A stretch of 64,000 nucleotides of DNA, taken from the NCBI GenBank assembly GCA_036898135.1, contig CM072523.1, positions 46,143,329 through 46,207,328 on the forward strand. Reading direction: 5' to 3'. Of this stretch, positions 10,780 through 21,140 are shown piece by piece (the stretch's first letter is position 1; each line of letters opens with the position of its first letter). Under the pieces are notes generated by a model. That model worked only from the letters and a program-made list of their open reading frames with translations. It had not been told where the DNA came from and made no database searches. The DNA is from Oncomelania hupensis. Taxonomy: Eukaryota > Mollusca > Gastropoda > Littorinimorpha > Pomatiopsidae. Made by a program: the position numbers and the translations under genes.

Positions 10780-11234
10780 AAACCGAACTTATGGGACTCA
10801 TCTCGTCAGACTTTTTAACAAAGAAACGGCCTATGGGACTTACTTGGTTTGGTGAATTTTGAAAACAAGGATTTACTTAATAATAAACTGACAAAACCAA
10901 GCGGATTTGACTTACTTGGTTTTGTGAATTTTTTTAACAAGGATTTAATTCAATAATAAACTGACAAAACCAAGTGGGTGACTTGCTTGGTTTTGTCATG
11001 TTCTCAGCAAAGACCTATCTCAAGAATAATCTGACAAAACAAAGCAAGTCCACAAATAGTCTTAAAACATCAAATCTATCAAACATTTCTTTAACATTCA
11101 AGGTATGCACTCTTATATCGAGGAACTGCATTATAATATGCCCTTAAACTTCCAGAAACGATCGCGTAATATAGCGCAACACAAAACGTCGATTTTCTCG
11201 AAAGTAGGTTTTGTGGACTTGCTCGGTTTTGTCA
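10780..11234. repeat. Right subterminal array of TIR motif
   Basis: Alternating direct and inverted copies of ACTGACAAAACCAAG and its complement (CTTGGTTTTGTCA), at about 10840, 10880, 10915, 10960, 10995, 11030 and the terminus 11213-11234. Some pairs form near-palindromes. This is a dense subterminal repeat cluster typical of transposons that bind transposase at many sites. Confidence 0.65.
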
Positions 11235-11930
11235 GTTCACGGCAGGCAGCTTTCTTCCACGTTGCTTTGAGGGTTTCCTGCAGGTCTGCGACGTACTTGG
11301 TGGCACCTCTTGGTGTGTCGTCTATCTTGGCTTCCGTCCAACTTCTGCGTAGGGCTTCTAGCGGTCCTGCTAGAGGTCTGCCGAATAGCAATGTTGACGG
11401 GGTGTAGCCTGTGGCTGCATGGGGCGTTTCTCGGTATGCGAACAGTGCCGCATTCACGTAGGTGTCCCACGCTTCTGGATTGTCGTCGGCGACTTTCCTG
11501 AGGATGGTGAGAAGGGTTCCATTCAGTCTTTCTACTTGTCCGTTGCTGGCGGGGTGGTATGGTGGTGTGCGAATGTGATGGACTTGTATCAACTCGAACA
11601 CGTCTTGCATCAGGCGGCCGGTGAACTGAGATCCGTTGTCCGTTCTAATGCTGTCCGGGAATCCGACTCTGGTAAAGATGGCGATGAGTGCATCTGCAAT
11701 CTTCTTGGTGTCGATCGCTGGCAACGGGACTGCTTCGCACCACATCGTACATGCGTCGACGAGTGTGAGTAGAAATCTGTTCCTTCTTGGTCATGGGCAG
11801 TGGTCCTACTATGTCTACTGAGACTTGCTGGAATGGCACGCCGACTACTACTGATGGTCCTAAGGTAACTGGTACGGTGTGATGTCGCGGGGAATATCGT
11901 TGACATTGGTGGCAAGATTTCACGTAGCGC
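11235..11930 (-). pseudogene. Integrase core of element A (N-terminal half of split gene)
   Basis: The minus-strand frame continues the polyprotein above. It has SVDIVGPLP (first catalytic Asp), RTDNGSQFTG (second Asp) and HPASNGQVERLNG (catalytic Glu), giving a complete DDE triad. YRETPHAATGYTPS then LQETLKATWK follow before the break at 11234. A frameshift near 11760-11790 splits the first Asp block from the rest. Removing the transposon would rejoin the C-terminal domain at 6236, but not in one frame. Confidence 0.85.
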
Positions 11931-13495
11931 TTGACATCCTCCGTGATTCCTGGCCAATAGTAGTGTGCGCTGATTCTCTGCACTGTGGCTCCAATTCCCA
12001 TGTGTCCGCTGAGTGGCATGCTGTGGCCTAATTCTAGTACTTGGGCTCGAAGGGTGGCTGGTAGTACTAGTTGGGTGTGATCTCCATCTCCTTGTCGATG
12101 TAGAACTCCCTCTTCCATGTAGAAGTCTCCCTTGTGCGGGGGTGTGTGCGCCTTGGGTAGCTTCTGGAAGCACTTCGCTATCGAGGTGTCTTCTTTCTGT
12201 GCTGTTTTGATCTCTTCGAGTCCTGGATTCGGAGCGAACTCGGGCTGGGGTGGTTGGGTTTTAGCTTGGGCCCTGGTTTGCACTGCAGCTATCTCTACAG
12301 TTTTAGGGGGCGTGCCTAAGAACACATACCTACAACCTAGCACTAGATCATACAGGGGTTTCTGTAAAACAGCTGCTTGGATTCGTCCTGTGACGTACCT
12401 ACTCTCTACTTCGATCCAAGCTATTGGGCAAGTAGTCGTCGGTTTCGTCAAGTCTGCTCCTTGTAAGTCGACTGTCTTGTCTGTCAAGTCCGCGCGCGAT
12501 ACAAGAGATTCGCTAACTATCGCGTCGTATGATAGACCTGTGTCATACAGACAGTTCGCTTCTTTTCCGTTGACCTTGACCGTGTCTGTCACCGATGGGT
12601 GATCTCCGATTGTGTGTGGCTTGTTACCGCTACTTTGAGTTAGAACTCTGTGCGCTGGCCGGCTTTCGCGCTCTTCCCTACGTTGTGCGGCCAACTTGAA
12701 ACATTCTGCGGTGGAGTGATTGTTTCTGTTGCAGAACGAACAATACCGTCTCTGTTCTGCGGGACCTCTTTTCCCGAATTCCGTGTTGGGTCCTTTATTT
12801 TGCCCAGGTCTGGGGTTATTCGGCTTATTCGCGGTGCGCTCTTCCCGGTTAGGGCTTCGTTTCTGTGCCTCTTTCCCGTTAGGCTTTAGGTCTCGCCTGA
12901 AGCTCTTGGCTTCTCCGTGGGCGGCCACGTACCTATCTGCGACCTTGACCAGATCTTCCAGTCTTTCCGCGCCCTGCTCTACTGAGAATGTTCTCAGCTC
13001 GGGGGTCATGGTTTCCCGTAGCTGTTCCCATACTAACAGTTCTGTCAGTCCATCATACGTCTTAGCCGTGGCTGACTGGCTAATCCACTTATCCAGCGTT
13101 GTGGACAACCGATCCGCGAACTGCGCATAGCTCTCTCCTTTCACTCTCCGATTGGTGCGGAACTTTTGCCGGTAGCATTCTCCTGTCAGTTCGAATCCCG
13201 TTAGGAGTGCCTCTTTTACTTTGTGATAGTCAGTCACTCTGTCAGTCGGTAGCTTACTGTAGATGTCATAAGCCTTTCCTCTAAGCCCTTGACTAAGCTT
13301 AAAAGACCAATGAGTGGGATCTAGTTTGTACTCTGTTGCTAGACGCTCAAACCTAGTCAGATAGAGATCTAGACCTTCTTCTCTCTCATTGAATGTTCCC
13401 AGTGGAAATGACATTCCTTGTACAGGGTTGGATGCTACCTCTAGCTGATCTGAGTGGGGAGGGGTTGAGGAAGAACTTGAAGCTCCTGATCCCAA
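11645..13495 (-). CDS. Gag-protease-H2C2/integrase polyprotein of element A
   Basis: A 616-codon minus-strand frame. It has the gag capsid region (YLTRFERLATEY, GLRGKAYDIY, SYAQFADRL), a zinc knuckle CSFCNRNNHSTAEC (C-x2-C-x4-H-x4-C), and an aspartic protease with NCLYDTGLSYDAIV (the DTG catalytic triad). It then continues directly, without RT, into the H2C2 zinc finger (HSMPLSGHMGIGA, KSCHQCQR) and the start of integrase (VDIVGPLP). Protease followed by integrase is the Gmr1-like arrangement. The frame ends in a frameshift inside integrase. The upstream gag start is in another frame at 13605-13919, so the whole polyprotein is broken although each domain is well kept. Confidence 0.85.
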   Translation of the reverse strand: MGSGASSSSSTPPHSDQLEVASNPVQGMSFPLGTFNEREEGLDLYLTRFERLATEYKLDPTHWSFKLSQGLRGKAYDIYSKLPTDRVTDYHKVKEALLTGFELTGECYRQKFRTNRRVKGESYAQFADRLSTTLDKWISQSATAKTYDGLTELLVWEQLRETMTPELRTFSVEQGAERLEDLVKVADRYVAAHGEAKSFRRDLKPNGKEAQKRSPNREERTANKPNNPRPGQNKGPNTEFGKRGPAEQRRYCSFCNRNNHSTAECFKLAAQRREERESRPAHRVLTQSSGNKPHTIGDHPSVTDTVKVNGKEANCLYDTGLSYDAIVSESLVSRADLTDKTVDLQGADLTKPTTTCPIAWIEVESRYVTGRIQAAVLQKPLYDLVLGCRYVFLGTPPKTVEIAAVQTRAQAKTQPPQPEFAPNPGLEEIKTAQKEDTSIAKCFQKLPKAHTPPHKGDFYMEEGVLHRQGDGDHTQLVLPATLRAQVLELGHSMPLSGHMGIGATVQRISAHYYWPGITEDVKRYVKSCHQCQRYSPRHHTVPVTLGPSVVVGVPFQQVSVDIVGPLPMTKKEQISTHTRRRMYDVVRSSPVASDRHQEDCRCTHRHLYQSRIPGQH

Positions 13496-13604
13496 TCTTC
13501 TTAGCTCTAACTCATGCTGTCTTTCTTTTTCCTTTTCTTCCCTCTCTTTTCTTTTTCTGCCCGCTCATACTCCCATCTCCTAACTTCTGCATCTCTCTCT
13601 GCTG

Positions 13605-13919
13605 CTAATGCTGCCTTCTTCTGTTCTCTTCTAATTCTAATTTCTTCTGTTCTGCTTCTAATTTCTTCTGCGCTGCTTCTAGTTCTGCTTTTCTCTGTTC
13701 TGCTTCGAGTTTCTTCGCCTCTCTCTCTGCTTCTAACTTCTTTGCCTCTCTCTCTGCTTCTAACTTCTTTGCCTCTCTCTCTGCTGCTCTCTCTGCCTTA
13801 GCCTCCTGTTTCTCTACCTCTGCATTTATATACGCAATTAGGTCTGCCCCTGCTAAGTGTAAAGCTTCTCCTAATTCCTTGAAGCGCAATCTCAAGGCCA
13901 CTGGGTCCGACATTGTCAA
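13605..13919 (-). pseudogene. Gag N-terminus of element A
   Basis: Starts MTMSDPVALRLRFKELGEAL and continues into a highly charged coiled-coil of EREAKKLEAE-type 7-8-residue repeats, encoded by an imperfect 30-bp tandem repeat. It resembles the start of element B's gag (LALKYKSIGESLGLAG) and element C's. A frameshift near 13500-13605 separates it from the main gag frame. Confidence 0.8.
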
Positions 13920-14255
13920 ACGTGTCTATGAACAACCTCTGAATCACGTGGAATACCGAAACACTAGCAATATTGCAAGTCAATAAAAACAATGCAAAGA
14001 CAATCAAATTCGTAATCAATAATAGAATAAAACAAGAGTCAAATGGCATACAACAGTTATTTAAGCAAAACCTGCAAAAGAACAATGCAACATACAGGCA
14101 CAAAAATATTTGAAGCAAAAAAGTTTTTAACTAAAGAATAGTGCACCCCACTGATCAGTCCTTGTTACCACTATTCTAAGTTATTCTACTACTACTGTTA
14201 TCTAATTTTATTGTACTTAGGTCCGGTTATACCCAATTCCTATTATACACAGATC
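13920..14255. other. 5' leader of element A
   Basis: Untranslated sequence between the gag ATG and the primer-binding region; AT-rich, nothing else recognised. Confidence 0.6.
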
Positions 14256-14278
14256 CTGGTTAGGCTCGCCAATTAAAG
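14256..14278 (-). promoter_or_regulatory. Primer-binding region of element A
   Basis: Immediately inside the 5' LTR the minus strand reads TTTAATTGGCGAGCC, a TGGCGA-type tRNA primer-binding site like those of many Ty3/gypsy elements. The priming tRNA was not identified. Confidence 0.6.
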
Positions 14279-15797
14279 TGTCACGTGGGGTTTATGGGCT
14301 CTGCACAATGGAATTATGGACCCTCACGTTTATTCGGTGGGAACTGCTAGTAAGTCACCCTATGAATTACTTTAATAAATTTATTTGTTTAGCTCGTTCT
14401 GTGTTAAGGTTGGGGTACAGAAATAGATAGAAAAATGGTAAAAGAATACTGTCACACTAGCTTTCACACGGCTATGAATCATATGTAGTCCAGCCACTTG
14501 ATAACAGTTAAAATCACACATTTATTTCTTCTACTCTATACAAGATTCTCTAAGTACTAATCTAACTTAAAAAGTCTCTTTCAATGCTAATAGTTCGATC
14601 GCTGATAGTCTAGGCAGCTGTTATTTCTTCCTCGGGCACTTGCTATTATATCTCATGTAGATTTGGACTACTGTGGTCCGTTTTACAGTTTCTGAAGAGT
14701 TGGACTACTGTGGTCCTGTTTTGATCAGGTTAAGTGCACTTTCGGAGAATACACTTAACTTTCTGATGGTGCGGTCGAAGTCCTTCTGTGAGGTAGCTTC
14801 AGGTGCACCTGGGTAGTTGTGTAGTTGGGTTCCCTTGCCACGCTGTGGGGTCTGACAGGGTGTCTTTCCGGGTAGCTCTTTCCGTCTGGTGCGGTAGAGG
14901 ATACTCCGCCAACTTGTTTCTGTGGAGTGGGGTCACAGGATAGCTCGGGATAGCTCGCCTGCTCGTCTGTAATATAAGAGACGAAATTCTGCACAACCCT
15001 GAATAATCGGTTTGTGCAGAGCGTCTCACTGAAAGCCAAGTAGCCCTCAGTGATAGCTCCACATCTCTATACATAAGCGACGAACATTCTGCTACTTCCG
15101 GGGTCCACTGGAATCTCAACTCTAAATTCCTATACATACATAAATGTCAATCGTGTCTAACTATACACATACAGAATTATTAATATTATAAACATTCACG
15201 GGTACAGCCACTGGTCTGCAAACATACATATAAGTTAAACAACAGTGGTTCCGTATGGGATACAACATGGCGGCGCAACCGGTCGTGTTGAGCCTCGTGG
15301 TCGGCTCTTCCACGTGGTACGGCAAATTCGGATTAATAATTCACATTTATGCATAGCAAATTCTTCAAACATAATTTCCACAATAATATAAATATATCAC
15401 GATGAAACAGAAGGGTGTTCATTTACCTGTTTGACAAGTTCAGGCCCGTTGTGACTTGATAGAATTCTAAGATTCTAAGTCCTGCTTCCTGGTCTAAGTG
15501 TGGAAAGATTTCTCTGCCAGCTTTCTAGCTGTTAACACTTCGGTGTATTCCTCCCAACTGACCGAAGCTGTGTTAGGCTCGGACCCAGTCAAACTGGCTC
15601 GAACCGCTTTGCCTAAGCTCTCATTGGGTAAAATGTTCAGATTCAAAGCTCAAGTGCTGAGTCACTACGCAGCGTGGGTCGGGCTTGCGGTGTGTACTTT
15701 AATTGCTGCTGTGTTATATACTGACTCTCTACTGTTACAAAAACTACACAAGGCTGAATAGTCAATGAGCAGAGTTAAAACTAGCCAGTTCATGACA
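14279..15797 (-). repeat. 5' LTR of element A
   Basis: 1519 bp, nearly identical to 3625-5143: about four substitutions and two single-base indels noted by eye. The LTR intron is present at 14967-15426. The plus-strand open frame 15498-15761 is antisense. Confidence 0.93.
14967..15426 (-). other. Putative intron inside the LTR (5' copy)
   Basis: Same 460-bp interval and splice sites as at 4313-4772. In this 5' LTR it would lie in the transcribed leader, where splicing could remove it from genomic RNA before reverse transcription. Confidence 0.65.
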
Positions 15798-15802
15798 GTA
15801 TA

Positions 15803-15932
15803 TAGCATCCAATATTACTAACCCATGTTTCTAAATCCTTATCATGCTAACCTTACGGAAGGACTCTGAACTGGAAGTATTGATGGAAGGAGAAGCTGTA
15901 AGCCTTTTTCATGAACTGACTGTTAAGATTAC
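15803..15932. other. Flank between LTR element and simple repeats
   Basis: Unique-looking AT-rich intron sequence continuing the site into which element A inserted. Confidence 0.5.
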
Positions 15933-15985
15933 AACACACACACACACACACGCACACACGCACACACACCCACTCACACGTTTGT
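15933..15985. repeat. (CA)n microsatellite
   Basis: CA dinucleotide tract with CG and CC interruptions. Confidence 0.9.
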
Positions 15986-16060
15986 AAATACGCCATTGTT
16001 ATGACCTTTATCACACGCCACATACGTTGCTTTGACATTTTCTGAAATGTGTCCATTTTT

Positions 16061-16183
16061 TGAAGCTAACCTTAACCCAAACCCTAACTTTAACCTTAAC
16101 TCTAACCCCTACCTTAACTCTAACGCAAACCCTAACTCTAACCCAGACCATAATCATAAGGCTAACACAGCCCTAACTCTAAC
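16061..16183. repeat. Degenerate telomere-like (CCCTAA) tract
   Basis: About 120 bases of irregular AACCCTAAC / AACTCTAAC / CTTAACC hexamer-like units, resembling a decayed interstitial telomeric repeat (TTAGGG on the other strand). It is too irregular to be an active telomere. Confidence 0.6.
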
Positions 16184-16254
16184 GGAACACTGTTTGGACG
16201 TCAAAATAACGTAGGTAGGGGATAAAGAGTGTGCAAAAATAACGGCGTTTCTAC

Positions 16255-16440
16255 AAACACACACACACACATCCACACACACACACACACACCCACACAC
16301 ACACACACACCCACACACCCACACACACACACACTTACACACACTTACACACAAACACACGCACACCCACCTATCCACTTACACACACACATACACACAC
16401 CCCCCCCCCACACACACACACACACACAAACACATACACG
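16255..16440. repeat. (CA)n compound microsatellite
   Basis: Long CA tract with CC, TA and AA interruptions and a C9 run near 16401. The open frames here on both strands are repeat artefacts. Confidence 0.93.
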
Positions 16441-16756
16441 CGCGCTTGCGCTTTAAATTAAGTTTGGTTTTATGATTGCATTACTGACCCACCTCTTACA
16501 GAAATGCAACATGAATCTTGACAATACTACTGGACTCGTGTGACGGCGCCGCGGACAACGGCTGATTGGAGAGTCTGTTGTGTGTTTTTGTTTTGTTTTA
16601 TAATGCTACAAATTCATCTATGGACTATTACTTATTTTGTTTCATTTTTGTCATAAATGTATGCTATTTTGTTTACTCCTCTTATGTGTACATCGTGGTA
16701 TTTTTTCTGTTATACTGGAAATTCTGTTATCTGTCCTTCATTTTCATACTTATATG

Positions 16757-16761
<5 letters not shown>
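16441..16761. other. Unassigned AT-rich sequence
   Basis: Nothing recognised; T-rich open frames without motifs. Confidence 0.45.

Positions 16762-16826
<65 letters not shown>
16762..16826. repeat. (AAT)n tail of the adjacent LINE
   Basis: AAT repeat directly abutting the 3' end of the minus-strand LINE at 16827. A second copy of that LINE (30246) also ends in AATAATAAT, so the tract is probably an expanded LINE tail. Confidence 0.85.
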
Positions 16827-16827
<1 letters not shown>

Positions 16828-18957
16828 GGATTTTTATATAGCGGGTACTCCAGCCTATGACCAGACTCACCACGCTTTACATAGTCATTACATAAAAAAT
16901 ACATGCACTCGATCAAACATCACTTTTGCTACGACACACCAAAAGACGGAAAAGTAAAGGTAAAAACTATTTACAACTATGTACACAAATGACAAAAAAG
17001 ACAAAAATAGAATAGCAAAAACCTATTCACATGTATTTATATGCCCGGTAAAACTAAAACCCAGGAAGAAAAACAGTATAAATATTTACAGCCCTGTATA
17101 CACTTAAGGATCAGACAGAGACAAAAGAGGGGAAGAATGGCAGCGGGATACAAATCAGTCTGAATAATGCCGTTTGAAGAGGTGGGTTTTGAGAGGCCTT
17201 TTTGAATGCTTGTGTTGATTGTATGTTGCGGATATGGGAGGGAAGGGAATTCCACTGCTTGGGTGCGGAGTAACCGAATGCACTTTGGCCGTATGTCTTA
17301 GTGCGGGTGACGGGAACCTTGAGTGTGCGAGTGTCAGCAGAAGATCTTAAAGTGCGTGAAAGGGAGTAGACAGATAGTAGATCAGCAAGGTAGGCAGGAC
17401 AAGAATCTGTGAAGAAGTTGTGACAGAGAACAGAGAGTTTGTACTCTACGCGTGCTTGCACAGGAAGCCAGTGAAGGGAATGTAGTAGAGGTGTGATGTG
17501 ATCGCGTTTCTTTGCTCGGAATACTAGTCTAGCTGCTGAGTTCTGAACCTTTTGTAGTTTGTCAATGATGTGTTTTGTGGAGCCAGCGAGGAGAGAGTTG
17601 CAATAGTCAAGACGAGAAAGGACGAGAGCGCAGACTAGGGTTTTGGTGGCAGTGACTGTAAGATAGTGGCGAAAGGAGCTGATTTGGCGGATGGCCGCGT
17701 ATGCAGAGCGACAGACGTTGGAGATGTGGTTGTTGAGGGACAGGTCATCGGAGAGAATGTAGCCGAGATTTCTCGCTGAGGATGAGAACTGAATGTTTGT
17801 TGTCTCTACTGTAAGCGATGTTGGGAGAGGTGAGAGTGAGGAGGAGGTGTTGTGCTTGTGAATGAGGAGGGCTTCGGTTTTATCGTCATTAAGCTTAAGC
17901 TTGTTGAGTGTCATCCATGACTTAATGTCTGTGATGCAGTTCTCCAAAGTCTGAACAGTGGAATTAATGAGAGAGGGGGCAGTGGATTTATAAAGTTGTG
18001 TATCATCTGCAAATGACTGACTCTCAACAGCTTGCCTTCCGAGCAGGAGAAGCAGTGGCTTGGTGTACAGAGTGAATAACACCGGCCCTAAAACGGTACC
18101 ATGAGGCACGCCGCACACCAAGTCTGCTATGCTGGAGAAACAGCCATCGACAGTGACTACTTGTGATCTGTCAGAAAGATATGAGTGGAACCAAGCCAGG
18201 ACCGAGCAAGAGATTCCAAAGTAGTGTTGAAGAGTGTTAAAGAGAATGTGGTGGTCGACTGTGTCAAAGGCGGCTGAGAGGTCTAATAAGGTGAGAATGG
18301 AGACGTTACCATTATCTAAGGCAAGCAACAGATCATTGGTTACCTTTAGGAGGGCTGTCTCAGTGCTGTGGAAGGGTAAGGGTCGGTAGGCAGACTGGTT
18401 GGGGCAAAGTAAAGCGTTATCATATAGGTAGGCAAACAGTTGTTTGAGAACAATTTTTTCTATGACTTTGGACAGGAAGGAGAGGTTTGAAACAGGTCTA
18501 TAGTTCTTTAGATTATTTTTGTATAAACTTGGTTTTTTAAGGAGGGGTTTGATGATAGCCGCTTTGAGCACAGATGGAACAACACCAGAGGACAGACTCT
18601 CGTTGATAATGTGGGTAATGGTCGGGAGTAGAGGGTGAAGCTTCTCTATCAACATGGGGGTAGGAATGGGGTCCAGAGAGCAAGATGTTGGTTTTGAGCT
18701 TAAGATGACTTTCTTGACTTCTTGCTCTGTTATTGGTTGAAAAACTTCCAACTTTGCGGTAGTGAGGGAAGGTGTTAATGAGTGGGATCTCATGGCTATC
18801 AAGAGCGGCCCTTATGTCAGCCACTTTCTGTGTGAAATAATTACAAAATACATCTGGGAGCTGACATGGTGGATGCGTGGATGGGAGTGATGTTGCATTG
18901 CTCTTACCCTTAGCTGATTGCAAATGTCGAACAACTGTTTACAAGTTTCGCTGCTGC
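16827..18957 (-). mobile_element. CR1/L2-group LINE, 5'-truncated
   Basis: Minus-strand non-LTR element with RT and a 3' UTR ending AAAATCCGTTATTATTATT. The 3' UTR is shared with 30246-30554. It is truncated within the sequence before RT at about 18957, where the palindrome-rich TIR of the Ginger-like transposon begins. Confidence 0.85.
17111..18923 (-). pseudogene. Reverse transcriptase of CR1/L2-group LINE
   Basis: A 563-codon open frame (17111-18802) preceded by an overlapping shifted frame (to 18923) carrying DVFCNYFTQKVADIRAAL. Motifs in order: KPTSCSLDPIPT, NYRPVSNLSFLSKVIEK, LLDLSAAFDTVDH (catalytic Asp), GVPHGTVLGPVLF (normally GVPQGSVLGP), SFADDTQLY (catalytic FADD), and late thumb/C-terminal blocks SRLDYCNSLLAG, LHWLPVQARVEYK and PKQWNSLPSHIR. 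The endonuclease is missing through 5' truncation. One frameshift near 18800 breaks the frame; otherwise RT is almost intact, so the copy is fairly young. The CR1/L2 assignment rests on the SRLDYCN and HWLP blocks. Confidence 0.88.
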
Positions 18958-18978
18958 TAATATATATAATATATATAT

Positions 18979-19201
18979 TATGCCTAATCCATGTATTTGC
19001 CGATTTCATGAAATAGGCAACATTTTGCCTATTACGTGAAATTGGCAGATGAACTGCCAAATTAATGAAATAGGCAAATCACTTGCCGATTTCATGAAAT
19101 AGGCAAACACATTTTGCCCAGTACATGAATAAGGCAAAATGCAAAATAACAGTTTAACTGTCATTTTGCATTTTGCCTATTTCGTGAAATCGGCAGTTGA
19201 A
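18979..19201. repeat. Left TIR of the Ginger-like transposon
   Basis: Contains about six palindromes with TGCC and GGCA arms around ATTTCATGAAAT (near 18996, 19024, 19054, 19083, 19111 and 19169). The whole block is the inverted complement of 30003-30225. Confidence 0.85.
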
Positions 19202-19466
19202 GTTCTTGTACTACTGACAACACCAAATTGGATGCATTTAAGTGAGAGGAAATCAAGTACATTTTACTGTTGTTTTGACAACCTATTGTTAGTTGTATTA
19301 CTGACAACACCAAAGGGAATGCATGTAAGTGTGTATTCACTCTTCTGGTGAGAAAAGATCTCTTTCACTATACACACGTTTAAACACAGTTCACTTTTTA
19401 CTAGAACATGTAGTGGTAATACTTTATTTGCAAAATTCATACCTTGGTGACTGACTATACCAGTGC
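19202..19466. other. 5' non-coding part of the Ginger-like transposon
   Basis: Sequence between TIR and transposase gene. The words TACTGACAACACCAAA near 19212 and 19302 repeat. An acceptor-like ATACCAG lies near 19465 just before the coding frame. Confidence 0.5.
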
Positions 19467-19507
19467 AAAAAATAGCTTCATGTTTATGGACTGAAGATTA
19501 TGAAGAC
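19467..19507 (+). pseudogene. Start of Ginger-like transposase exon, left of the LTR insertion
   Basis: Reads ...LWTEDYED in the frame that continues at 26732 (KVLKVLKHGKPQAS) once LTR element B and one copy of its 5-bp target duplication AAGAC are removed. The start codon was not identified. Confidence 0.55.
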
Positions 19508-21111
19508 TGTCACAAAGAAAGGGGTTGGGGGGATTGAGGGTAAGCTCTTGATCTCTCGCACTGTATTGCCTCCCTTGCTTAGGCCAATGTTGTGGTGACC
19601 TTCAAGAGATTAGAGCTGGAGTTACTAACTAATGAAAGGCAGTCAGAGTGCAGACGAGGAAGATAGTAGGCTACACTAGTTGAGAAATTCAAAACAAGGG
19701 CAAGTCCAGAGAGGTACAATTTCTAACTAGGCACTTTTATTAAATCGAATTGGGTCGTCTTTGTTGAATAATTCTAAGAGTGAGTCACTGGATACTGTCA
19801 GTAATGGTAGGGAGTAGCTTGGAGATATTCTGGGTGGACGATTTCAGGGGTACTAGTGCTACTGAGGACTGCTATCATCACAGGGCAGGAGTGTATCTGG
19901 ATTGTTCAGAGAGTACTTGGCCAGATAATCAGCGAGTGGTGATGCTCGTTGGGTGAGAACTTAGCTGGTTTTCGAAGGGCGGTGGTTGGTCCAGGATAGT
20001 CTGGACAGTTGATCAAGGTTGGCGTCGCGTGTGTGGCAATGCGGGTCAGTCGGTCACTCTCTTGCGTAATGACCGATGGTGCAATCCTGGTTTGAAGATA
20101 CAGGCGTGGTTTTCAGCTTACGTTGCTAGCTGTCTGGGTGAATGATGAAATTCGGATGAAACGCTTCGCGTTGACTCCCTGGGTTGTCAGGGGCCTGCAG
20201 CGGGTCAGCGACTTAAAGCTGGTACAAGGCCGGGGTATTTCGCCCTGCACAGGAGCCCGTCTGTAACGCAATACAGACTCTGTATCAGCTGGGGATAGGT
20301 GTATTCTGGGTTCAGCGCCTGTTGGCGCATGTGCCCATTCAGATTTCAAATTGGTCTGACCGGCCAAGGGTTAGCCGGTGCATACCAACAGTCCAACAAT
20401 TGCAACCAGGGTTATGGGGCTATTGTGGAGTTTACCGGCAGCCGCTAATATATGATACCTTCAGCGCCTTAAGATGGGGTGGTGGACAACAGGGGCAGAT
20501 ATGTATACAGTGGGAGCATGGAGAAAAGCAAATGGGGTAGATACAGGACAATGGGGGTTGTAGGCAAGGGACTGTACTGGGGGCTTTAATCTATGTGGAG
20601 GGACAGCATGGCATGGGATATTTACACATGGGGCTAACGGGGAGCATACAAGTATAAATTCAACCATGGCATGAGTCATGTACAAGGCAGATGATATATA
20701 CAAGGAAATAATACATGTCACAGCAACACATCAAGACAAAACTATAAACACGAACGTACATATCAACAGGACATACGAACATGTTGGGCGAACGACGGGT
20801 GATGGGTATGCTACATGACAAAGAGTAAGTTTCCTCTCTTACCTTGACTAAGACGGGTCGAATCACGGGAGTACTGCCGTAGCTCAGAGGTCGCCAGTTG
20901 ATGGGGACGTGTCCAGGACAAATTGTTGTGGCTTCGAAGATGGATTGCTTGCGACTGACGGCGGATCTGGCTGTGTGCTAGGTTTTAAGGATGATTCCTG
21001 AGGGGCGGGGCTTAGGCGGATTAGCCAGCGTGCGTGGTAGGGGTGACTGGATGTGTGGAAGGGTTGACTGTGTGCAGCCTGCGTCAGAGGTCGATTGTCC
21101 GCCTCGTCACA
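19508..21111 (-). repeat. 3' LTR of element B
   Basis: 1604-bp repeat, TGTCACAAAG... to ...CGTCACA. Minus-strand open frames here are shared by both LTRs and have no motif. Confidence 0.93.
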
Positions 21112-21140
21112 GAGGCCCCCCCAAGGAAAAAGGCGAGGTC
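21112..21140 (-). promoter_or_regulatory. Polypurine tract of element B
   Basis: On the minus strand a G-run (TTGGGGGGGCCTC) sits immediately before the TGTGACG start of the 3' LTR, the expected position for plus-strand priming. Confidence 0.55.

Larger units (their letters stand above)
6237..11234. mobile_element. TIR DNA transposon (non-autonomous) splitting integrase A
   Basis: Left end TGACAAAACCGAGTAAGTCC and right end, read on the other strand, TGACAAAACCGAGCAAGTCC form inverted repeats of at least 22 bp. They exactly bound the piece that interrupts element A's integrase. Further copies of the terminal word lie inside both ends (6401-6510 and 10790-11060). I see no transposase. The interior carries a broken RTE LINE, a tRNA-derived SINE and a hAT-like MITE. 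No clear target-site duplication could be read, and the superfamily is unassigned. Confidence 0.75.
3625..15797 (-). mobile_element. LTR retrotransposon A (Gmr1-like Ty3/gypsy), with nested insertions
   Basis: A complete insertion bounded by two 1519-bp LTRs (TG...CA on each strand) and a 5-bp target-site duplication GTATA at 3620-3624 and 15798-15802. It reads on the minus strand: 5' LTR 14279-15797, primer-binding region just below 14278, gag, protease, integrase, then only the RNase H end of the pol polyprotein, polypurine tract near 5144-5160, and 3' LTR 3625-5143. Integrase lies ahead of RT/RNase H, the order known for Gmr1-like elements. The RT core is missing. By eye the LTRs differ at about six places, so insertion was recent. 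The integrase reading frame is split at 6237-11234 by a DNA transposon. Confidence 0.9.

Noticed and set aside
16061..16183. Chromosome end
   Set aside because: Repeats are irregular and unique sequence continues on both sides.
16229..16456. His/Thr-rich open frame
   Set aside because: Translation of a CA microsatellite.
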